The notes under the pieces: generated by a model
What the model was told of the DNA's origin: nothing
Database searches by the model: none
What the model saw: only the letters and a program-made list of their open reading frames with translations
Shown: one piece after another, positions 58,241-64,000 of the stretch
Layout of the letters: every line of letters begins with the position of its first letter
Numbering within the stretch: the stretch's first letter is position 1
Assembly: GCA_020852755.1 (NCBI GenBank)
Contig: JADZAF010000270.1
Span: 38,402-102,401 of the forward strand
Length of the DNA stretch: 64,000 nt
Direction: 5' to 3'
Source of the DNA: Bryobacterales bacterium
GTDB lineage: Bacteria; Acidobacteriota; Terriglobia; Bryobacterales; Bryobacteraceae
Position numbers and translations under genes: made by a program

Positions 58241-61210
58241 ATGAAGCCGCCGGATCTTCGCGACCAGTTACGCTACGCGTACGACCCTCAGTTCCGCGGC
58301 CTTCACCACCTGATGGCCCGGCGGGTCCGGACCATCCTGATGGTTTCGAACCCGTACGAATCGTTCAGCCTCTCGCGCGACTACTCGCTCACCCAAGGTA
58401 TTTACGGCGCCTCGCAGCTCCTGCACCTGCAGAACGTGCCGCAGGTGGTCACCGCGCTGTCCGGCACGGAAGGGCTGGCCATGCTGGGAAAGGAGCGTTT
58501 CGACCTGGTCCTGGTCTCCAGCAATCTACCCGATATGGATACGGCCGACTTCGGCCGCCAGGTGAAAGCCATTCATCCCGGCCTGCCGGTGGTCATGATC
58601 GTGTTCGACGGCTCCTGGTTCGACCAGACCTACCGCGGCATCGAGCCGGAGGGAATCGACCGCACCTTCGCCTGGCGGGGCAGCGCCGACGTTCTGCTCT
58701 CGATCATGAAGCTGGTCGAGGACAGCCAGAACGTGGACCCCGATCTCAGCATCGCTTCCATCGGCACCATCCTGGTCATCGAGGACGCTGTCGATCACTA
58801 CTCGCTGATTCTGCCGTACCTCTACTCGATGCTGATGCAGCGGACCTTCATGCTGGTGCCGGAGGGCATCAACGAGAGCGACCGGCAGGTGCGCACGCGG
58901 GTCCGCCCCAAGGTGCTCCTGGCGCGCACCTTCTCCGAGGCGGAGGCGCTCTTCGAGAAATACGAGACCTCGCTGGTGGGCATCATCTCCGACCTGCACA
59001 CCTTCCACGACGACCGCGTCGACCCCGGAACGGGCCTGCGCTTTCTGCGGGCCGTCGCCAAGCGCGCGCCGGGCGTCCCTATCCTGGTGCAGTCTTCGGA
59101 GCCCAACGCGCAGGAAGTGGCGGCTTCGCTGGGCGCGCGCTGCCTCAACAAGCGCGGCGTGAACGTGCGGGCCGGCATCGAGCGGTTCGTGCTCGAGGAC
59201 ATCGGCTTCGGAGATTTCGAGTTCCGCATGCCCGGGGGCGCGGTGGTCAAGCGCGTCTCCAATATGTGGGAGATGGAGCAGGCGCTGCACACCGTGCCGG
59301 ACGAGTGCATGGTTTTCCACGCGCAGCGCAACGACCTTTCCCACTGGTTCCGGGCGCGCGGGGAAACCACCCTCGCCGCCGTGCTGGGGCCCGTCACCCC
59401 GGCGGATTTTCCCGACATCAACGCCCTGAAAGAGTACGTGATCCACGCGATCTCCATCGCGCGCCGCGAGAAATACCGTGGAGCCATAGCCGACTTCCGC
59501 CCGCCGGAATTCGATCCCGAGTACCCGTTCCTGGTGCTGGGGCGCGGCTCCCTGGGCGGCAAGGGCCGGGGCCTGGCCTTTGTGTTCCGCCAGCTCACGC
59601 AGTGGTCGAAAGACGACCGCATCCAGGGCGTCAAGGTCCGTCTTCCCCGCACGCTGGTCATCGGCGCCAATGAATCGGATGCCTTCCTGAAGAACAACCG
59701 GATCGATCCCGCTGCCTTCGACCGGATGTCGGACCCGGAGATTCTCCGCCGTTTCGCGGGCTGTCCCTTCGACCGGCGCCTGACGGAATCTCTCGAGTTC
59801 TACGCGGACCGCGTGAAAGTGCCGCTGGCGGTCCGCTCCTCGGGGCTGCTCGAAGACTCCCACCGGCAGCCGCTGGCCGGGCTGTATGCCACCTACATGC
59901 TGCCCAACAACCATCCGGACCTGCGAATCCGGCTGGACCACCTGCTCACGGCGGTGAAGCTCGTCTACGCTTCGGCCTACCTGGAGCGGCCGCGGCGCTA
60001 CCTGGAAGCCATCGGCCACGACATGACGGAGGCCCGGATGGCGGTGATCGTCCAGGAGATCGCCGGGAATCGCTATGGCCGCCACTACTATCCCGCCATC
60101 TCCGGTGTCGCCCAGTCGCACAATTACTACCCGGTCTTTCAGATGAAGCCGGAGGACGGCGTGGCGACCATCGCTCTGGGCCTGGGCAAGCAAGTCGTCG
60201 AGGGCGGCGACGCAGTGCGTTTCTGCCCGCGCTATCCGCAGGTTCTTCCGCAGTTCCGCTCACCCTCGGAGGTCATGCGAGTGGCGCAGCGCGAATTCTT
60301 CGCGCTGGACCTGGAGCGTAGCGAAGCCGAATTACTGGCCGGACCCGACGCCACCCTCGCCCGGCTGCCCCTCTCCCAGGCGGAGGCCGACGGAACCCTG
60401 GCGCTGGCCGGAAGCGTGGTGGCGGCGGGTGAGGACCGGATCTATGACGGCATCGGACGGCGGGGCACCCGGGTGGTCACCTTCGCGCGCATCCTCAAGC
60501 ACAACGTCTTCCCGCTCAGCGCCATCCTCAACGAGTTGTTCGAAGCCTGCCGCAAGGACCTGGGTTTCGCCGTCGAGATTGAGTTCGCCGTGGACCTGGA
60601 CAGCGATCCCTCCCGGGAGCCGCAGTTCTACTTCCTGCAGATGAGGCCCCTGGTGGCCTTGCGGGAACGCTGCGACATCGCCTCGGCATCGTTCGCTTCG
60701 GAACGGCTGCTGTGCCGCTCCCAACGCGTTTTGGGCAACGGATGCCTGGAAGGGCTGCGCGACATCGTGTACGTGGACCCGCGCGTCTTCGACCGCGGCC
60801 GCAGTGCCGAGGTAGCCTCAAGAGTGGCGGAGGCCAATGAACGGCTGGCCCGCGAGCGCAGGCGGTACGTGCTGATCGGACCCGGACGCTGGGGTTCGTT
60901 CGATCCCTGGATCGGGATTCCGGTGGCCTGGCACCAGATCTCCTCGGCTGGAGTGATCGTCGAAGTGCCCGCCAGGGACCTGCCGATGGAGCCGTCCCAG
61001 GGCACGCACTTCTTCCACAACATGACCTCTGCCGGGATCGGCTATTTTTCACTGGGGGATTTCAACGAGAGGGAGTTTGTGCGCTGGGAACTGCTGGACG
61101 GGCTGCCCGGCGAGGAGATCGGACCCGGCGTCCGGCACGTGCGGCTGTCCCAACCGCTCTCGGTTCGGATGGACGGCCAGACTCAGCAGGGCCTGGTCGC
61201 CTTGCCGTAG
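58241..61210 (+). CDS. Two-receiver protein fused to PPDK/PEP-synthase ATP-grasp domain
   Basis: About 989 residues from ATG 58241 (TTG 58202 is in frame but less likely). Residues 30-160: receiver-like domain whose phospho-acceptor position holds Ser (S93 in VLVSSNLPDMD). Residues 177-320: second receiver with the acidic pair E181/D182 and acceptor D251 (IISDLHTF) kept. Residues about 430-820: PPDK/PEP-synthase N-terminal ATP-binding domain (GRGSLGGKGRGLAF, LAVRSSGLLEDSHRQPLAGLY, FYFLQMRPL). A conserved C-terminal part (GPGRWGSFDPWIGIPV, GTHFFHNM) follows, but the swivelling phosphohistidine domain and the PEP-binding barrel of true PEP synthase are missing. It looks like a signalling protein using the ATP-grasp module. 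A paralogue with another N-terminus follows. Confidence 0.85.
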   Translation: MKPPDLRDQLRYAYDPQFRGLHHLMARRVRTILMVSNPYESFSLSRDYSLTQGIYGASQLLHLQNVPQVVTALSGTEGLAMLGKERFDLVLVSSNLPDMDTADFGRQVKAIHPGLPVVMIVFDGSWFDQTYRGIEPEGIDRTFAWRGSADVLLSIMKLVEDSQNVDPDLSIASIGTILVIEDAVDHYSLILPYLYSMLMQRTFMLVPEGINESDRQVRTRVRPKVLLARTFSEAEALFEKYETSLVGIISDLHTFHDDRVDPGTGLRFLRAVAKRAPGVPILVQSSEPNAQEVAASLGARCLNKRGVNVRAGIERFVLEDIGFGDFEFRMPGGAVVKRVSNMWEMEQALHTVPDECMVFHAQRNDLSHWFRARGETTLAAVLGPVTPADFPDINALKEYVIHAISIARREKYRGAIADFRPPEFDPEYPFLVLGRGSLGGKGRGLAFVFRQLTQWSKDDRIQGVKVRLPRTLVIGANESDAFLKNNRIDPAAFDRMSDPEILRRFAGCPFDRRLTESLEFYADRVKVPLAVRSSGLLEDSHRQPLAGLYATYMLPNNHPDLRIRLDHLLTAVKLVYASAYLERPRRYLEAIGHDMTEARMAVIVQEIAGNRYGRHYYPAISGVAQSHNYYPVFQMKPEDGVATIALGLGKQVVEGGDAVRFCPRYPQVLPQFRSPSEVMRVAQREFFALDLERSEAELLAGPDATLARLPLSQAEADGTLALAGSVVAAGEDRIYDGIGRRGTRVVTFARILKHNVFPLSAILNELFEACRKDLGFAVEIEFAVDLDSDPSREPQFYFLQMRPLVALRERCDIASASFASERLLCRSQRVLGNGCLEGLRDIVYVDPRVFDRGRSAEVASRVAEANERLARERRRYVLIGPGRWGSFDPWIGIPVAWHQISSAGVIVEVPARDLPMEPSQGTHFFHNMTSAGIGYFSLGDFNEREFVRWELLDGLPGEEIGPGVRHVRLSQPLSVRMDGQTQQGLVALP

Positions 61211-61390
61211 CAGGCAGTGGTTCGGTATGGCACGGACGGCCCGGCGTTCCCGCGGGCCGAACTCTGTTTAAGAGCCGCGGCCAGAGGGAGCGCTTGGATC
61301 TCCGGGAACGGTTACACTTGTCAGACATGCGCAGTCGAGACACGGAGGGCGGCGGGATGCTTCGTGCGGGGCGGCGGGAGGGTATCGTTC

Positions 61391-64000
61391 ATGTCCGCGG
61401 CTGACGCTCACCCGGGCACCGGATTGCCGGAACTGGACCGGATTCTGGGAGGTTTGATCGCCGGCGACAACGTGGTGTGGCAGGTGGGTTCCATTGAAGA
61501 CTACCTGCCCTTTGCCCGGCCGTACTGTGACGAAGCGCTCCGGCAGGGCCGCAGGCTGATCTATTTCCACTTCGGCCGCCACGACGAACTGATGGCCGCG
61601 GCGCCCGGCCTGGAGGTCTGCCGCCTGGATCCGGCCGCCGGTTTCGAGACGCTGACGGCCGAGATCCATCGCGTCATCGCGCGGGCCGGCCGCGGCGCCT
61701 TCTACCTGTTCGACTGTCTCTCCGACCTGGCCGCAGACTGGTACAGCGACATGATGCTGGCCAACTTCTTCAAGGTCACCTGTCCCTACCTGCGCGAGCT
61801 GGACACCATCGCTTACTTTGCGCTCTTCCGGAGACGTCATTCGTACCGGGCCGTTGCCGCGATACGCGATACGACCCAGTTGCTGCTGGACGTGCACCGC
61901 CACGAGGGCACGCTCTACGTTCATCCCCTCAAAGTCTACGAGCGCTATTCGCCGACCATGTATCTGCCGCACGTCTGGCAGGGCGGTTCGTTCCGGCCGG
62001 TGACGGAGAGCGCCGCGGTCTCCAGCATCTATGAAGCTCTGATGAGCGACGGCGCGGGGAGGGAATCGGACCGGTTGGATCTCTGGGACCGCACCTTCCA
62101 GGCGGCCCGGGATACCCTCGGGGCGGTCCGGCGCGGCGAAAGGGGCCCGGAAGTCCTGGCGGAGACCGTCCACCGCCTGCTGAAGATGGTGATCAGCCGG
62201 AACGAGCGCATGCTGGAACTGGCGGGGCGCTACCTGACCATCGAGGACCTGCTGGCCGTGCGCCGCCGCATGATCGGCACCGGACTGCTGGGCGGAAAAG
62301 CGGCCGGCCTGCTGGTCGCGCGCGCGATCCTGCGGCATTCCTCGCCGCGCTGGCAGGAGATCCTCGAGCCGCACGATTCCTTCTTCGTGGGTTGCGACGT
62401 TTTCTACTCCTACCTGGTCGGCAACGGCTGCTGGCGCCTGCGTCAGAAGCAGCGCGACGCGGCCGGCTTCCTGGATGGCGTGGAGCGCGCTCAGGAGCAG
62501 ATGCTGAGCGGCTCGTTCCCGGAATTCGTGCGCGATCAGTTCTCCGAGATGCTGGACTACTTCGGCCAGGCGCCCATCGTGGTGCGCTCCTCGAGCCTGC
62601 TGGAGGACAGTTTCGGGAACGCCTTCTCCGGCAAGTACGAAAGCGTCTTCTGCGCCAACCAGGGCTCGCCCCAGGAGCGCCTGGAGGCGTTTCTCGCGGC
62701 GGTGCGCCATATCTATGCCAGCGCCATGGGACGCGATGCCCTGCTGTATCGCGCCCAGCGCGGCCTGCTCGATCGCGACGAGCAGATGGCGCTCCTGGTG
62801 CAGCGCGTCTCGGGCGCGACCCATGGCCGCCTGTTCTTTCCGCAAGTGGCCGGGGTGGGACTTTCGTACAACCCCTTCGCCTGGTCCGACCGTATCGATC
62901 CCGAGGCGGGTGTCCTTCGCCTGGTTTTCGGGCTCGGCACCCGGGCCGTCCGCCGGTCGGACGACGATTACACGCGCATTGTCGCTCTCAACGCGCCCGA
63001 GCGCCGGCCGGAGACCACCTCCAGCGAGGCGCGCGGATACGCGCAGTGGCGCGTGGACGTTCTGGATCTCGAGAAGAAAGCGCACTGCTCGCGCTCCTTT
63101 GAGGAAGTCGTGAAATCCTGTGGCGAAGGGGCGATCCAGATGGTGGCCTGGCGCGATCCCGAACTGGCCCGGCGTGCCCGCGAAACCGGGCGGGCCGTCT
63201 TCCCTTGGGTGCTCACCTTTCAGAAGCTCCTGTCGGAAACCCGTTTCGTCGCCGACATGCGTGAACTCCTCCAAACCCTGGAGCGGGCCTACGACTACCC
63301 GGTGGACGTCGAGTTCACCGCCAACTTCTTTCCCGATGGCGGGTACCGCATCAACCTGGTGCAATGCCGGCCCTTTCAGGTGAAGGGCGGCGGGAGCATG
63401 GTCGCGCTGCCGGAAACCGTGTCCGCCGGCGATCTGGTTTTGCGCACCGAGGGCCCGGTGATCGGGGCCGGCATCGCTGCCGCGGTGGGACGGCTCATCT
63501 ACGTGGTTCCGTCCGTTTACGGTTCTCTGCCTCACAGCGGCCGGTACTCGGTTGCCCGGCTGATCGGCCGGCTCACACATCTGGAGCCGCCGCCCGAGGG
63601 CGCCCTCCTGCTTGCCGGTCCCGGCCGGTGGGGCACCGCCGAACCCTCATTGGGAGTGCCCGTGTCGTTCGCCGAGATCAGCCGGGTCAGCGCCCTGTGC
63701 GAGATCGTCGAGATGCGCGAGGGCCTGGTGCCGGACGTTTCCCTCGGCACCCACTTCTTCAATGACCTGGTTGAGATGCAAGTGCTCTATCTGGCGCTGA
63801 CTCCCGGCAGGGAAGGGAACGTAATCAACAGCGGCCTGCTCGAGCAGGCTCCCAACCAGCTGCCCCGGCTTCTGCCCGAGGAGGCTGCATGGGCGCAGGC
63901 GGTGCGGGTCATCGATCCGGCCCGAATCCCGGGCGGGCGCGCCCTGCGCCTGCACGCCGACGCATTGCGCCAGCGGGCCGTCTGCTACTTCGATCCGCGC
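61391..64000 (+). CDS. KaiC-like/PPDK ATP-grasp fusion, paralogue of the previous gene (3' end outside window)
   Basis: Open to the window end (870 codons seen), from ATG 61391 behind GGGAGGG. Residues about 9-220 resemble a KaiC/RadA-like domain (GLPELDRILGG at 10-20; YLFDCLSDLAADW in the Walker B area), but the Walker A position reads QVGSIEDYL with no GK[ST], so nucleotide binding there is probably lost. Residues about 290-700 are a PPDK N-terminal domain (GLLGGKAAGLL; VVRSSSLLEDSFGNAFSGKYESVF; INLVQCRPFQ). The C-terminal block GPGRWGTAEPSLGVPVSF…GTHFFNDL matches that of the upstream gene, so both are built from the same module with different sensory heads. Function unknown. Confidence 0.85.
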   Translation, partial: MSAADAHPGTGLPELDRILGGLIAGDNVVWQVGSIEDYLPFARPYCDEALRQGRRLIYFHFGRHDELMAAAPGLEVCRLDPAAGFETLTAEIHRVIARAGRGAFYLFDCLSDLAADWYSDMMLANFFKVTCPYLRELDTIAYFALFRRRHSYRAVAAIRDTTQLLLDVHRHEGTLYVHPLKVYERYSPTMYLPHVWQGGSFRPVTESAAVSSIYEALMSDGAGRESDRLDLWDRTFQAARDTLGAVRRGERGPEVLAETVHRLLKMVISRNERMLELAGRYLTIEDLLAVRRRMIGTGLLGGKAAGLLVARAILRHSSPRWQEILEPHDSFFVGCDVFYSYLVGNGCWRLRQKQRDAAGFLDGVERAQEQMLSGSFPEFVRDQFSEMLDYFGQAPIVVRSSSLLEDSFGNAFSGKYESVFCANQGSPQERLEAFLAAVRHIYASAMGRDALLYRAQRGLLDRDEQMALLVQRVSGATHGRLFFPQVAGVGLSYNPFAWSDRIDPEAGVLRLVFGLGTRAVRRSDDDYTRIVALNAPERRPETTSSEARGYAQWRVDVLDLEKKAHCSRSFEEVVKSCGEGAIQMVAWRDPELARRARETGRAVFPWVLTFQKLLSETRFVADMRELLQTLERAYDYPVDVEFTANFFPDGGYRINLVQCRPFQVKGGGSMVALPETVSAGDLVLRTEGPVIGAGIAAAVGRLIYVVPSVYGSLPHSGRYSVARLIGRLTHLEPPPEGALLLAGPGRWGTAEPSLGVPVSFAEISRVSALCEIVEMREGLVPDVSLGTHFFNDLVEMQVLYLALTPGREGNVINSGLLEQAPNQLPRLLPEEAAWAQAVRVIDPARIPGGRALRLHADALRQRAVCYFDPR

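Overview
The window is GC-rich, gene-dense bacterial DNA. It best fits a polysaccharide-degrading soil or marine Acidobacteriota of the Bryobacterales/Solibacter type. That placement is an inference from gene content: an Oar-like TonB-dependent receptor with an N-terminal carboxypeptidase-regulatory-like domain, many Tat-leader sugar enzymes, PIG-L deacetylase, sulfatase, DUF6259-type and DUF6786-type proteins. No rRNA, tRNA, integrase, transposase or phage structural gene was seen.

Layout. 1-2.3 kb: end of a 2-oxoacid (acetoin/pyruvate-type) dehydrogenase operon, E1alpha (partial)-E1beta-E2. 2.3-10.9 kb: a sugar-acid catabolic block with two SDR oxidoreductases, a DUF6786-like protein, an UlaG-like metallo-beta-lactamase-fold hydrolase and, on the minus strand, a PLP lyase, a galactonate-dehydratase-like enolase-superfamily enzyme, a DapA-family aldolase and a D-2-hydroxyacid dehydrogenase. 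11-28.4 kb: secreted carbohydrate and peptide enzymes (S9 peptidase, PIG-L deacetylase, FucI-like isomerase, GH36-like and DUF6259-like glycosidases) and a 1455-residue GMC oxidoreductase with an unusual duplicated tail. 28.4-33.5 kb: a sialoglycan-type locus (sialidase, kelch-SGNH fusion, sulfatase, divergent NanA/DapA-like lyase). 33.5-41.5 kb: a dihaem cytochrome, a second enolase-superfamily enzyme and two adjacent broken genes (a membrane protein with a frameshift; a TonB receptor with a frameshift and an in-frame amber stop).

41.7-51.2 kb is the most unusual part: a diversity-generating retroelement (DGR) built into a STAND/NACHT conflict locus. A reverse transcriptase (minus strand) and Avd (plus strand) start from overlapping ATG codons. 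A 132-nt template repeat (TR, 47062-47193) matches two variable regions: VR1, the last codons of a STAND NTPase-FGE protein, and VR2, the last codons of a NACHT NTPase-FGE protein. By codon-by-codon hand alignment, all 22 TR/VR2 differences fall at template adenines; TR/VR1 has 22 at adenines plus four silent others. Both VRs are followed by the same 18-nt repeat and a GC hairpin with a T tract, which the TR lacks. A trypsin-like protease with an effector-associated-type domain sits upstream of the STAND gene and a double-TIR protein upstream of the NACHT gene. The proposed reading is two NTPase sensors whose C-terminal lectin-like ligand-binding faces are mutagenised from a single template, each coupled to a different death or immune effector.

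51.3-64 kb: YtcJ-like amidohydrolase, a glycosidase-like lipoprotein, a carboxylesterase, NADP-type glutamate dehydrogenase, and two tandem paralogues combining a PPDK/PEP-synthase ATP-binding domain with signalling-like N-termini (two receivers in one, a KaiC-like domain that has lost Walker A in the other; the second runs off the window end).
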